From a virus, in the IMG/VR virus record IMGVR_UViG_3300021503_000002, positions 1-38,148 of that record: a stretch of 38,148 nt of DNA; one strand, 5' to 3'. The stretch's first letter is position 1; each line of letters opens with the position of its first letter. The position numbers and the translations under genes are program-made. Below the pieces are notes generated by a model. That model ran no database searches and was not told where the DNA came from. It worked only from the letters and a program-made list of their open reading frames with translations. Positions 19,130 through 28,367 of the stretch are shown in pieces.

Positions 19130-20992
19130 TTATATACTTTCATTATAATTATGATATTCTCCAACCTCTCCTGACAAAGTCCCTCGCATTGACATTTGAA
19201 CTCCTGCAGCAACAGCACTTATAGCCGATGCAGCCATTTGTGCAGTTATCCTGGCACTGGAATCAGCCACCTTAAACTCAAGCTCTTTTTGTCTATTTGC
19301 TTCATCAAGAAATAGCTTTGAGTTTTCTAAAGCAACTCTTGCATAGTTAGCTGCATGATCAGACTCTGCTCTGTACTTATCAACATTTGCTTGTATTTGA
19401 GTCCTTGATCTATCAATCTCCGCTCTATATCCCTCAACGGAATATCCATATATCCTTGCCTTAGTCTCAAGCTCAGACATCTTGGCCTTAACTTCAGCAT
19501 TCCACTCTTCAATCTTTGCTTTTAAGATATCTATCTTATTTCTATTAGATTCTAAAATGACATTAGCCTTTGCAATATCTATATCAGCCTTTGCTCTTGT
19601 TGCATTTACTTCATTAGCATAAGCCCTAACTTGTTCACCATAAAGAGACGCCTTAGCAGCCTGCCCAGCTATCTTGGCTTGATATAAATTAAAAGAACTT
19701 ATCATAGCATTAAGCTTTGCATTATAAACATCTATTTTTCCTCTATAGACATCAAGCTTCGTTCTCTCTATATTAGCTTGTATGCTTGCAGATTCCATTT
19801 CTACTCTATAGAGATCTATAAGAGTAGAAACAGCAGCTATCTGGGATCTGTACAGATCAACTTGTGTTCTCTGTACTTCAGCCCTTACTCTAACACCTTC
19901 CATCTGGGCTCTATACCTCTCTATCACAGCCAAAGAAGCCCTTATTCTACTTTCATACACAGCTGCTCTTGTTTGATATCCTGCAAGCCTTGCTTTATAT
20001 AAAGCAACATTAGCATTAAACACTGCAACAGCAGCATCTTGTACTGTCTTAGCTGCATTCAATGCTCTATTCTGCGTCTCAGTAAAGAAGGCCATTAGAG
20101 AAGCTTCATACTGTATAGTTGAAGTAATTGCAAAGTGTGTATTTGTTTGTGCAAGTTTAGCTTGCTCTATGGATATTTCATAATTAAGCTGCTGTACAGC
20201 CCTCTCTTGTTCCTTAATAACCTCAGCAAGTCTACCCATCAAGGCTCCTGGAGGAATAGAGAATCCCTTAGATGCAAAGTAATTTTCAGCATCACTATAC
20301 GCCTTTTCATTTTCCAAGGCTAATCTATCTTTTGATCTCTCCCAGATAGCATCCTCAATCTCTGCAGCAAGCCCAGTACCTCCGTTCTCTACAAGATCCT
20401 GTAATTTCTCTTTCACAGCATCCGCAAGCATAGAGGTATAACCAGGATCTTCATAAACAAAAACTGAACTTGGAGGATCAAGATTGCAAGTAGGATACTC
20501 TCCTTCAAAGGAAATCGTCTCTACTTCAGGAACCTCAGGAAAAGTTAATTCTTCAAACTCCGGAGCATCTGGAAGATCATAAGATGGTTTTGTAGGAATA
20601 TCTGGATAGCTAATAGTAGGGCCATCTCCTGGATCTTCAGGATAGCTTTCACTTGGCTCATCAGGAATAATTATATCAGGAGCTACTGCATCTAAAGATG
20701 GAATATCAAGGTCTGGAATAGAAATACTTGTAGTCTCTATTCCACCTGGCTTATCTGGAAGTTCCACTGAAGTATCAGGCCCTTCTGGAGCCTCTGGGTC
20801 ATCTGCATCTGTATTCATGGGAGGAACATCTAAGGCCCCTAAGTTTATACTAAAAGAAGAAGCACCTAACTGCATATCTTGAAGATACGTCTTGGCCAGC
20901 TCCCACAGCTCAGTTGCAAACGTCTGCGTGCTCTCAAACTTGTTTGTTACAAGCTCCTTTACTGGCCCTACATCTATATCAATATAGCTCAT
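19130..20992 (-). CDS. long heptad-periodic alpha-helical virion protein (620 aa)
   Basis: Residues 1-60 are mixed. Residues about 60-170 are acidic, Pro-rich and disordered (DVPPMNTDADDPEAPEGP...). From about 190 to 600 the protein is one long alpha-helical region. Between Y332 and Y458 eleven tyrosines all fall at exact multiples of seven residues, in units such as LYRSQIAAVSTLID and LYQAKIAGQAAKAS. This argues for a long coiled coil, perhaps a tube or internal rod. Related LY-xxI-rich proteins occur in phage structural regions, but their place in the virion is unclear. It follows the Cys-rich protein by 1 bp. It could be an ejection/internal protein or a fibre shaft. Confidence 0.7.
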   Translation of the reverse strand: MSYIDIDVGPVKELVTNKFESTQTFATELWELAKTYLQDMQLGASSFSINLGALDVPPMNTDADDPEAPEGPDTSVELPDKPGGIETTSISIPDLDIPSLDAVAPDIIIPDEPSESYPEDPGDGPTISYPDIPTKPSYDLPDAPEFEELTFPEVPEVETISFEGEYPTCNLDPPSSVFVYEDPGYTSMLADAVKEKLQDLVENGGTGLAAEIEDAIWERSKDRLALENEKAYSDAENYFASKGFSIPPGALMGRLAEVIKEQERAVQQLNYEISIEQAKLAQTNTHFAITSTIQYEASLMAFFTETQNRALNAAKTVQDAAVAVFNANVALYKARLAGYQTRAAVYESRIRASLAVIERYRAQMEGVRVRAEVQRTQVDLYRSQIAAVSTLIDLYRVEMESASIQANIERTKLDVYRGKIDVYNAKLNAMISSFNLYQAKIAGQAAKASLYGEQVRAYANEVNATRAKADIDIAKANVILESNRNKIDILKAKIEEWNAEVKAKMSELETKARIYGYSVEGYRAEIDRSRTQIQANVDKYRAESDHAANYARVALENSKLFLDEANRQKELEFKVADSSARITAQMAASAISAVAAGVQMSMRGTLSGEVGEYHNYNESI

Positions 20993-20993
20993 T

Positions 20994-23141
20994 TTATATC
21001 AGTCCTATTTCAATTAATTGGTGTTGTTCACAGTTCAATTTCTTAAAGAGTTCCTCTGTTATATCTATCCTTCTAACAACATTATCTTTATCAACATACT
21101 CATGATAAACCTCCCAGTAAAGGTTCCCATTCTTGACACCCTTACCAGCTATTATCAATCCTTGGGAACCATCTGTTGCTCTATCATCCAGATAGTAGGT
21201 TTTGTATGTCTCTGTAGCATCAAATTCTATCTCTCTATCAGTCTTATATTTTCTGATAAAAGGCTCTTCATAATTATCCTGGCTTGACTCTCTTCTTAAG
21301 ATATAAATGCCAGCACTTTCTTCAACATATTCATTATCTATACTAAACCAGTCCCCTCCTGGCATAGAAAGCACAAAGCACTTGCCGAGGCCACTGGGGC
21401 ATTCCTCCGCCCAGAGTATCCAAGGATTACTTGACTTTAACCATTTACAGCTATAGAAATCTTCTATATTTGGCCCTCCAAAAGGAGCATCTCCAGAGCA
21501 TGTCCAGCAATGAGTAAAAACACCATCTTGGCTTGCTGACCCAATACATCTATTTCTATTCTGTTCTTTGAAAAAATAAGCAACATTATTACTCAGCCAG
21601 AGAGCGGATAAACCTTTTGTATATTTCTGTCTTAGACTCTCCCCAAGATTCCTACGAGCTACGTTATAGTTATACGTAGCTTGAATATCACAATCTTCTT
21701 GAGAAACATCCCAAACACACCTATACGCTCTATATCCCTTTGTTTCTTCTACCCCAAAATTTCTATACGTAGTATCAGCTTTAAACAAATCATCAAATAT
21801 TTTTATTTCATACAAAGACTCATAGCCATCCAAGATATTAACCTTTATTCCAATTCCTCCAAAAACCTGTTTTATTTCACTACAACCTTCGCACTCTAAC
21901 TGAGTATGTATATCACGACATGGACAATAATCTCTGCTAAAATACTCACAATAATCAACACCAGCCTCACTACACTCAGGAATGGAAGGATTCCACTCCT
22001 CTTCAAAGTCTGACTGACTAAAAAATGCACAAGGCTTCTGTTCAAATCCCTCAGCACTCCAATACCAGTGTTTCGTTTCATCTACTCCAACTGCTGAGAT
22101 TGTATATCCCCACTCATAGTTTATCCAATCTATTGTAACAAGCCCTGGACGATCGAAAGGTAATCCTCGAGATAAGTAAAAGGATATTTCTGTATCAGTC
22201 ACAGATGCTACGTCTGGCATCATATTGATAGGAATATCCTCTTTTGTACCTTCAAGTGTTCGATACTGATCTGCCACGATTGAAAATCCACTGGCTGCTA
22301 CACTGTTCCAAGTATAATTATATAATCCTCTTTCTATATCAAGATCGTTGAATCGTATTACTAAGGCACCCATAAAAATCTCATAGCTGCCGTACCAGAC
22401 TAATATCTTTTTATCTATATCACAATAAAACTGAGTAGGAGGACATGGCATATCTTCTATTTCACAAGGAGGAGGAGGCGTCCACTTAGTACCAACATTT
22501 ATTGCTGCCCTTCTATTATGCATCAGATAGTGAGTAGTAGCTATCCATCTTTCTTTAACATACTCACCATCTTCATCTTTCTTATGACTATCTTCCAACA
22601 TAAAAGCCTTCACAGCAAAACAAGGAGTATCGAAGTCAGTCCACTTTACAAAAGGAGTTAAGGCTTGCTCAAGAGTGAAGTGAAATCCGTATCCTAACAA
22701 GACTTCTTCCTCAGTTCTCTCAAAGCTATTAGATATTTCAAAAACTACTATATTATTGCTATGCTCATCAGGAGAAGGTTGTACACAGTCTCTTTTAACT
22801 CTTTTACTTAAAACATCTTCAGCCTTACCAAAATAGATCCAATAATACTTATAGTCTTGCTCTACTTTTACCTTAGCAAAGAACCTTGGAACAATAACCT
22901 CTGACCACTTCCATCCTTCTTTTCTTGGAACATATATCTGAACATCATTTATACCAAAGATTGATCTACACGTTATTTCGCTTCCATCTGTATATCTTAT
23001 CTTCCTAACATCTTGATCCAATGATTGAAAGCTCATATTATCTTTAAGAATATTAAGCTGTCTAATACCTTCTCTAACCTTAAGGTTAGCCTCTTCCAAG
23101 TCTCCATGAAGAGTTATTCTTGGGATCTCTTTAATAGTCAC
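20994..23141 (-). CDS. Cys- and aromatic-rich tail-region protein (715 aa)
   Basis: An acidic, beta-rich protein with about 30 cysteines, clustered in CDIDKKILVWYG, CEYFSRDYCPCRDIHTQLECEGC and HCWTCSGDAPFGG. The N-terminal PRITLHGDLEEANLKVREGIRQLNILK is helical. No enzymatic motif is seen. The cysteine clusters could bind metal or form disulfides after export; phage virions are made in a reducing cytoplasm, so metal binding or late oxidation would be needed. It overlaps the upstream 151-aa gene by 11 bp. Probably a tail or host-contact protein; not recognised. Confidence 0.6.
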   Translation of the reverse strand: MTIKEIPRITLHGDLEEANLKVREGIRQLNILKDNMSFQSLDQDVRKIRYTDGSEITCRSIFGINDVQIYVPRKEGWKWSEVIVPRFFAKVKVEQDYKYYWIYFGKAEDVLSKRVKRDCVQPSPDEHSNNIVVFEISNSFERTEEEVLLGYGFHFTLEQALTPFVKWTDFDTPCFAVKAFMLEDSHKKDEDGEYVKERWIATTHYLMHNRRAAINVGTKWTPPPPCEIEDMPCPPTQFYCDIDKKILVWYGSYEIFMGALVIRFNDLDIERGLYNYTWNSVAASGFSIVADQYRTLEGTKEDIPINMMPDVASVTDTEISFYLSRGLPFDRPGLVTIDWINYEWGYTISAVGVDETKHWYWSAEGFEQKPCAFFSQSDFEEEWNPSIPECSEAGVDYCEYFSRDYCPCRDIHTQLECEGCSEIKQVFGGIGIKVNILDGYESLYEIKIFDDLFKADTTYRNFGVEETKGYRAYRCVWDVSQEDCDIQATYNYNVARRNLGESLRQKYTKGLSALWLSNNVAYFFKEQNRNRCIGSASQDGVFTHCWTCSGDAPFGGPNIEDFYSCKWLKSSNPWILWAEECPSGLGKCFVLSMPGGDWFSIDNEYVEESAGIYILRRESSQDNYEEPFIRKYKTDREIEFDATETYKTYYLDDRATDGSQGLIIAGKGVKNGNLYWEVYHEYVDKDNVVRRIDITEELFKKLNCEQHQLIEIGLI

Positions 23142-23586
23142 CAGGCTTCCTCCCCAAGATCACAGGAACAATTCCAATTTTATCTATCTTAAACTTATAG
23201 CCAGTATCGTTCTCTATTCTAAGTTTCCAATACCTACCTTTTCCATCTCTACCAATAGGCACCTTTACTCCATCAGATCCACTAATAGTATAAGCTCTTT
23301 CATTTCCTCCATCATTATAAACCTTTAATCTTAAATCCCCTTCCAGCTCACATCCAAAATATACAGATCTTAATCTTTTCTGGTGAGAAAGACCAAAGTC
23401 TGTAGAAGGCAATTCAAAATAAGCGTCCACATTCATATCAGGATCTTCTAATACATATAAGCCCTCTCTACAGGCTCCAAGGAAAGTATCTCCAATCTTG
23501 CAAAAAGACTCAAAGTCATAGTCGCAATACTGACTTGCAGACAACCCTACAAGATTAATAGCCAAGCATAAAAATCTATCCTTCAT
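23131..23586 (-). CDS. tail-associated hypothetical protein (151 aa)
   Basis: Beta-rich, with KRLRSVYFGCELEGDLRLKVYNDGG and GRDGKGRYWKLRIENDTGYKFKIDKIGIVPV. The RYW-LRIEN--G--F-ID-I pattern is common in small tail or fibre-associated phage proteins with a jelly-roll-like fold. It overlaps the SPRY-repeat protein by 11 bp upstream and the 715-aa protein by 11 bp downstream, so the three are made together. Function inferred from context only. Confidence 0.6.
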   Translation of the reverse strand: MKDRFLCLAINLVGLSASQYCDYDFESFCKIGDTFLGACREGLYVLEDPDMNVDAYFELPSTDFGLSHQKRLRSVYFGCELEGDLRLKVYNDGGNERAYTISGSDGVKVPIGRDGKGRYWKLRIENDTGYKFKIDKIGIVPVILGRKPGDY

Positions 23587-25084
23587 ATTTCAATATCCAA
23601 CAAGTTTCATCTGTTAAAGACCTTGACTTAGCAAAAATATCAAGCAATCCTAAATCAATATCTCCAATAGCTGTAATAAACTCATATCCAGAAGCATTTA
23701 TACTTAAGCAAGGTAATAAAATTGCTCCTTCACAAACTGCTCCATTAACACTACTGCCTAAAATATGCAATCTTGGAAGGCTCAATAATCCCTCCACAAA
23801 GGAACCATGAAGAGCATCACTGGAAATCCTAAGAGTTCCAAGGCGAGCAACTCCTTGTGCTAATCCCTCAATCTTTACATTACTAAGTATCTTTATTCCT
23901 GGAACCTTAACAGCTCCGTTAGCAAAGATCTCTTCGATTCCTCTGCTCTCTATATCTAATAAAGATAACAGACTTTCAGCAGTGGCCCCTATATAGGACA
24001 AAACCTGTAACTTAGCCAGCTTATAGTCTGCTATGCAAGAAGTTCCTACACTTGCAGCAGAATCTATATCAGGCATAAACAAAGAAATATCTCCACAAGC
24101 ACCAACAAAAGCTTCTACATCAAAGACTGGTAGTTCTATATCAAAATAACCACCACTGGTTGCTAAGGCATCTACTTGAAGGATTGGAAGTGCTGGAGTT
24201 CCACAAAGAATAGGATGAAGAATGACCTTACTGTCTAACTGTTTTATAAAGGTTTCAAAAACATACAACTTACCATCAAGAGGATTAGTCTTTGAGTTCT
24301 TGACTAAGGTCTTACCATCAAGAAACTTAGTTGCAGTATCTTTAATCCTTACTTTACCATCTAACAAATTAGTAGTTATATAGATAACATATACCTTTCC
24401 ATCAATATACTTGACTGCAGTATTTTTAATTCGAGCCTTGCCATCGAAGGAAATAGTCTTTGGAGATACACAAACCTTTCCATCAAGAGAATCTATCTTA
24501 GGAGAAATACTGACCTTGCCATCAAGAAGATTTGTCTTAAAATTTAGAGCAGCAAATCCAGAAGGAGGAGAATAGGTCTGATCGCCTGCTATAAATCTTG
24601 CAGTCCTGGTATCGCCTGTCCCATGAACTGATGCCATCGGAAAGAACGTACCAGATATTCCTGAAAAAGCTTCATTTGTACCAGCAGCTGGATCACCAGA
24701 CTCTTGCCATACTCCATTCTTAGCGAACCACAATTTTCCATTATCTAAATCAAGAGCAACGCCTATTATATCACCCTCTGATGTCCAGGAAGCTCCATAA
24801 GAAGTATAAGAACCATTGTGATACTTATATCCAAGCCGATGGTAGCCATAGCCATAAGCATCATAACCACATAAACTGTTTAAGGAAGCAGAACTGGTAC
24901 CAATCCCAACTATTTGATCGCCGCTTGAATCATCAACACGCTCTTCCCAATACCATTTACCACTACACTTAGATATAGTAGCTCGAACTGAGTCATCACC
25001 GGAGGATGAAGCTGATACAGTTAGATTACCATTTGATAAGGTTATGGTAGAACCCTTATCGTTTGGATTCCAAGTAATAGCCAT
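23576..25084 (-). CDS. SPRY-domain tail/adhesin protein with eight LDGK repeats (502 aa)
   Basis: Residues about 15-178 form a SPRY domain: GKWYWEERVDDSSGDQIVGIGT, then DIIGVALDLDNGKLWFAKNGVW and FFPMASVHG. SPRY domains bind protein or glycan surfaces. Next comes an array of eight 13-14-residue repeats, D188 to D284, with core L-DGKV-I---; only the last copy is altered (LDSK). The C-terminal 200 residues are glycine- and leucine-rich repeats (GAVKVPGIKIL, GLLSLPRLHILG) that suggest a beta-solenoid. This layout fits a receptor-binding or fibre-like protein at the tail. It abuts the upstream gene with a 1-bp overlap. Confidence 0.75.
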   Translation of the reverse strand: MAITWNPNDKGSTITLSNGNLTVSASSSGDDSVRATISKCSGKWYWEERVDDSSGDQIVGIGTSSASLNSLCGYDAYGYGYHRLGYKYHNGSYTSYGASWTSEGDIIGVALDLDNGKLWFAKNGVWQESGDPAAGTNEAFSGISGTFFPMASVHGTGDTRTARFIAGDQTYSPPSGFAALNFKTNLLDGKVSISPKIDSLDGKVCVSPKTISFDGKARIKNTAVKYIDGKVYVIYITTNLLDGKVRIKDTATKFLDGKTLVKNSKTNPLDGKLYVFETFIKQLDSKVILHPILCGTPALPILQVDALATSGGYFDIELPVFDVEAFVGACGDISLFMPDIDSAASVGTSCIADYKLAKLQVLSYIGATAESLLSLLDIESRGIEEIFANGAVKVPGIKILSNVKIEGLAQGVARLGTLRISSDALHGSFVEGLLSLPRLHILGSSVNGAVCEGAILLPCLSINASGYEFITAIGDIDLGLLDIFAKSRSLTDETCWILKYEG

Positions 25085-25491
25085 TAAACTATCCTAATAG
25101 CAGGATGAAGATGATTCTTGAATTGCTCTAAAGGAGCAATATAGTTCTTAATTAGACTTCCTGTATAAAAATCTATATCCTTCAAGAAACAGTCCTTTCC
25201 ATCAGTCCAACCAACAGTCCATATATTGATAGGTCTATGACCAATATACTTCCCAGACCTATCATACCTGGCTTCCATACCTCCCCATCTAAAGTTCATA
25301 AAGGTTTTAAAGCCTGGTCCTTTACAGTCCACTGTATGAACATGATTCAAGATATGGACTGAAATCTGAATAACATTCCTCCAGTCCACTTCCCTCCAGT
25401 TTTTAAGACGAGAGTCCTCTACTGTACCATTGACAAGATGGAACTCCTCCCAGCGATCCCTATATTCACTGTCAAGATGAAGCCTCTTCAT
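25084..25491 (-). CDS. tail-region hypothetical protein (135 aa)
   Basis: Opens KRLHLDSEYRDRWEEFHLV, with a middle stretch FMNFRWGGMEARYDRSGKYIGH and then WTVGWTDGKDCFLKDIDFYTG and a C-terminal HLHPAIRIV. The RWGG---Y---G--IG and WTVGWTDG---FL-DIDF motifs look strongly conserved, and I associate such proteins with fibre/adhesin clusters of environmental phages. No function is known to me. It is beta-rich, soluble and without a signal peptide. It is packed 11 bp after the preceding gene's stop. Confidence 0.65.
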   Translation of the reverse strand: MKRLHLDSEYRDRWEEFHLVNGTVEDSRLKNWREVDWRNVIQISVHILNHVHTVDCKGPGFKTFMNFRWGGMEARYDRSGKYIGHRPINIWTVGWTDGKDCFLKDIDFYTGSLIKNYIAPLEQFKNHLHPAIRIV

Positions 25492-25502
25492 TTAGGCTCT
25501 CC

Positions 25503-26081
25503 TTATGAATAAGAGTACTTAAAAGAATACTGCAATTCATAACCAGCATCAGTTCCCTTATAAGTTCCTGTAGTTTCTCCATCAGCAATAGCCAGGTACA
25601 TAGCCCACATTATTACATCATCTGAAGTAGTAGAAAGAGCCATGCTCGAACCTTCATCACTTGGCCAAACATTTATAGATCCAGGCTCAGTCTCTGGCAT
25701 AGTGCTATAAGTATAATCACCAGTCCCTGCATTTGCCTTATAGTTTTCTGTATTAGAAGGAGATCCCTGGTCCGCTCCAGACAAAGGCTGAAACTTACAA
25801 ACACTTCCAGCCTGATCAAATCCATTAGAGGACATCCAGAGCTTAAAGTTCTCAACCAAGGTATTTCCACCATCAGCTGTTACGTCCCATAGAAGAGTAA
25901 GAACATTTGAATTCGCAGCTCCTCCTGAGATATCTACAGTTCCGAAATCTGCCTCGTTTCCATCACCTGTTGAAACTACACTCTCCCCAGAGATAGCTGC
26001 CAACCTCTCAGCTGGAGTATCAAGATCAGCAACTGCTGTACTCTGAGGAATCAACCTAAATCTTGTGGTCGGTTCTGCCAT
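25503..26081 (-). CDS. probable minor tail/virion protein (192 aa)
   Basis: A Ser/Thr/Gly-rich beta protein (AEPTTRFRLIPQSTAVADLD, NSNVLTLLWDVTADGGNTLVENFKLWMSSNGFDQAGS) that lacks cysteine except one and lacks any enzymatic motif. The composition, with few lysines and many small polar residues, is typical of phage structural proteins. The ribosome site AAAGGAGACTAAA precedes ATG 26081. It lies in the tail/fibre block between two similar beta proteins. Confidence 0.6.
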   Translation of the reverse strand: MAEPTTRFRLIPQSTAVADLDTPAERLAAISGESVVSTGDGNEADFGTVDISGGAANSNVLTLLWDVTADGGNTLVENFKLWMSSNGFDQAGSVCKFQPLSGADQGSPSNTENYKANAGTGDYTYSTMPETEPGSINVWPSDEGSSMALSTTSDDVIMWAMYLAIADGETTGTYKGTDAGYELQYSFKYSYS

Positions 26082-26100
26082 TTTAGTCTCCTTTCCTTAG

Positions 26101-26820
26101 TTAACTTGCAGGCATTGTAATTTCGAAGGAGTCTATTGTAGTAGTAGCACCAGCCTTTATAGAAGTAGAGCTCATATTCAACTGAGCTCCGCTGGTTCCA
26201 CAGACACCATCTAATCTTACAGCACTCTTCACAGCCCCTGTATGCTCAAGATTATCATAGTACCTAAACCAGCCAGCGACTCCATCAGCAAGTCCCTTGC
26301 CAGACCAGATCTCACCGTCTTTTATATTGATAACTCCATCTATCGGACCTTGAATTTCAAGCCCATTAGTAGGAGAGCCTGGAGTGAAATCTCCACTTGA
26401 AATAGTTATCTTCAATAAAAGTGACCCAGTCTCTGCATCATCTGCACTGGAAGGCTGAGAGCCACTATAAACCCTGATAACTCCATCTTTCAAAAGCTCC
26501 TGCAAAGACCCTTGGTTATCTCCTTCAACGTCTGTATTAGCATTAAATGCTTCTGCAGTGTCAACAGTTCCTGTGGCGAACTCTATTTTCCCTGCAGATA
26601 CAGCCAGAAGGGTAACTCCTGACATATCATTTCCAGCTGTAGTAGAGCCCGTTGTAGTTATCTTATCTCCAACCTTAAACCCAGCGGCCAGGAATCTATT
26701 CTCTGTATCAGTAATATAATCATTCCCTGCTCCGCCATCACCATAAGCCAGAGAAGTCCCTTTAAGATAAGCATTTCCTAAGAGACTATCCCTCAAACCT
26801 GTACTTAATCTTACTGCCAT
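26101..26820 (-). CDS. probable tail/virion protein (239 aa)
   Basis: Starts AVRLSTGLRDSLLGNAYLKG, then FLAAGFKVGDKITTTGSTTAGN, LKDGVIRVYSGSQPSSADDAETGSLLLKIT and a C-terminal jelly-roll-like part (GWFRYYDNLEHTGAVKSAVRLDGVCGTSGAQLNM). The V-RLSTGLR-----G and I-VYSG-QP--AD-AETG-LL--I patterns occur in phage structural proteins linked to tail tips or decorations. No enzyme motif. ATG 26820 follows AAAGGAGATGTAAA. Confidence 0.6.
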   Translation of the reverse strand: MAVRLSTGLRDSLLGNAYLKGTSLAYGDGGAGNDYITDTENRFLAAGFKVGDKITTTGSTTAGNDMSGVTLLAVSAGKIEFATGTVDTAEAFNANTDVEGDNQGSLQELLKDGVIRVYSGSQPSSADDAETGSLLLKITISSGDFTPGSPTNGLEIQGPIDGVINIKDGEIWSGKGLADGVAGWFRYYDNLEHTGAVKSAVRLDGVCGTSGAQLNMSSTSIKAGATTTIDSFEITMPAS

Positions 26821-26835
26821 TTTACATCTCCTTTT

Positions 26836-27729
26836 CTATAATCTAAGGGTACATACATACCTGTCATCTATACAAATTCCAGCACCTTCACTGGATTTAG
26901 GACAAACAAGTCTTCTATTTGTAAGATTTTCAAACACTCCCTTTGGCCCTGCAATACATATGCCCTCTTGGGCACAAAAGATTATAACTTTCTCTAAGAT
27001 CTCTCCTCCTCTAAGCTTCCTGCCATCTATAACAATATCAGTTCCTTCTACTGCAGGATAGTCAGCCATTTTGACCAAAGAAAATTCTTTAGGATTATCT
27101 CCTTCTAAGTATAAAATCTCCTCTTCGGTACTAACGTAAACTCCATCTTTTACACTTCTAAGCATCCTTATCCTGCTTGAAAAAGGAATATAATCTCCTC
27201 CATAATAAAATAGACTATAGTTAAAAGGAAGACTATACCAAACAACATCACCTTGGGCCACAAGCATAAAGCCATTATAAATCTCCAATAAATGCCCTAT
27301 CGGAGGCCCATAAAACTCTTTAGTAGTTGCAGGCCCAATATACTTACTCTTCTCCCAAGAATGATATGTTAAATCCTCAATATAACCATTCTTATCACCA
27401 TTACTGAAAAAGACTCTATCTCCTACTCCAACATAACTAACCTTCTTGTTTCCTACATAAACAAGATCTTTCACATCAAAGTCTTCTCTCATATATGAAA
27501 GAACATTATCTTTAACAAGATAACAAATATTCTTATATGTAAACAAACTATGAAAGCTCCCTGTAAGCTTTTTATAAGCTCCCCTCCTTCTTTCAATAGC
27601 TCCATCTTGAGTAATATTAATATTTATAGCTTGAGCCAGCTCATACTTTCTATCCTCTACTATAAGCCTCTTAGGATTGGTCTTATTGTTAAGCCCAAGA
27701 CATCTATCTAAAACAAACTCTTTAGTCAT
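26836..27729 (-). CDS. tail nozzle/stabilisation-like protein, beta-propeller type (297 aa)
   Basis: Pattern ELAQAININITQDGAIERRRGAYKKL near residue 30, then GSFHSLFTYKNICYLVKDNVLSYM, VGDRVFFSNGDKNGYI and GFMLVAQGDVVWYSLPF. This succession of short YxF/YLV strands after an '...NV---G-I-RR-G' opening is typical of podovirus nozzle proteins such as P22 gp10-like packaged-DNA stabilisers. It follows the adaptor gene, which matches the usual order adaptor then nozzle. ATG 27729 overlaps the adaptor TAA (TAATG) with GGAG upstream; the in-frame ATG 27741 is less likely. Confidence 0.65.
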   Translation of the reverse strand: MTKEFVLDRCLGLNNKTNPKRLIVEDRKYELAQAININITQDGAIERRRGAYKKLTGSFHSLFTYKNICYLVKDNVLSYMREDFDVKDLVYVGNKKVSYVGVGDRVFFSNGDKNGYIEDLTYHSWEKSKYIGPATTKEFYGPPIGHLLEIYNGFMLVAQGDVVWYSLPFNYSLFYYGGDYIPFSSRIRMLRSVKDGVYVSTEEEILYLEGDNPKEFSLVKMADYPAVEGTDIVIDGRKLRGGEILEKVIIFCAQEGICIAGPKGVFENLTNRRLVCPKSSEGAGICIDDRYVCTLRL

Positions 27730-28355
27730 TAATAGCTCCAAATAGACCTGGATCGATGAGGAACTCTCTTTGCAACCCAGTTTTTAAGATCAAATAAAGC
27801 CATCTTATAGTTAATCTCTTGTGCCTTAGTGTTCACCTTTTCTCCTTCAACACCATCCTCTATAAGACTAAACCCAATAGCTGCAGCTTTAGAAACAATA
27901 GTAGCTCTTTGCAAATGCTCAGGTATTCCTTCAGGAGTATGAGTTTCTTCTGTCATCCTTGTTGGACTTCTTCTATGAAGCAGTGTCAAAGTTGTTGCAG
28001 TAGATGGAATTGGCTGATAATATAAAGTACTTCCTTCCACAGCAACATATTCCACATCTCCTGTCTCATTCATAGAAGGATACATCTCCATAAGAGCTTC
28101 AAGTGTGACGACCCCTCCAGATAGCTCATTCTCACTGTCTCCTACATATAGAATCCTCCCATTACAGTCTAAAGGAAGATTGGTATATGCCTGATCCTCG
28201 ACAGTATCGACTGTTATAATGGTCTTAAACCCTGGCAAATCTGCATCATCGATTATAAGATCAACAGCATCGTTTATCCAGTTGACTACTCTATCTCCAA
28301 AGGATGTATCTTGTAAGGTTATCTCAACCTCATCTCTTAGCTCGGCTAAATTCAT
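27729..28355 (-). CDS. head-tail adaptor protein (gp4-like, 208 aa)
   Basis: Opens MNLAELRDEVEITLQDTSFGDRVV followed by NWINDAVDLIIDDADLPGF, the classic start of phage adaptor proteins (L---V---LQD-----RV--WIN-A---I). It continues with beta strands (VEYVAVEGSTLYYQPIPS) and a C-terminal helical part that would dock on the portal crown. It lies downstream of capsid genes and upstream of the nozzle protein, as expected. A strong 15-bp hairpin precedes its ribosome site (AGGA). Confidence 0.8.
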   Translation of the reverse strand: MNLAELRDEVEITLQDTSFGDRVVNWINDAVDLIIDDADLPGFKTIITVDTVEDQAYTNLPLDCNGRILYVGDSENELSGGVVTLEALMEMYPSMNETGDVEYVAVEGSTLYYQPIPSTATTLTLLHRRSPTRMTEETHTPEGIPEHLQRATIVSKAAAIGFSLIEDGVEGEKVNTKAQEINYKMALFDLKNWVAKRVPHRSRSIWSY

Positions 28356-28367
28356 CTTTAGTCCTAT

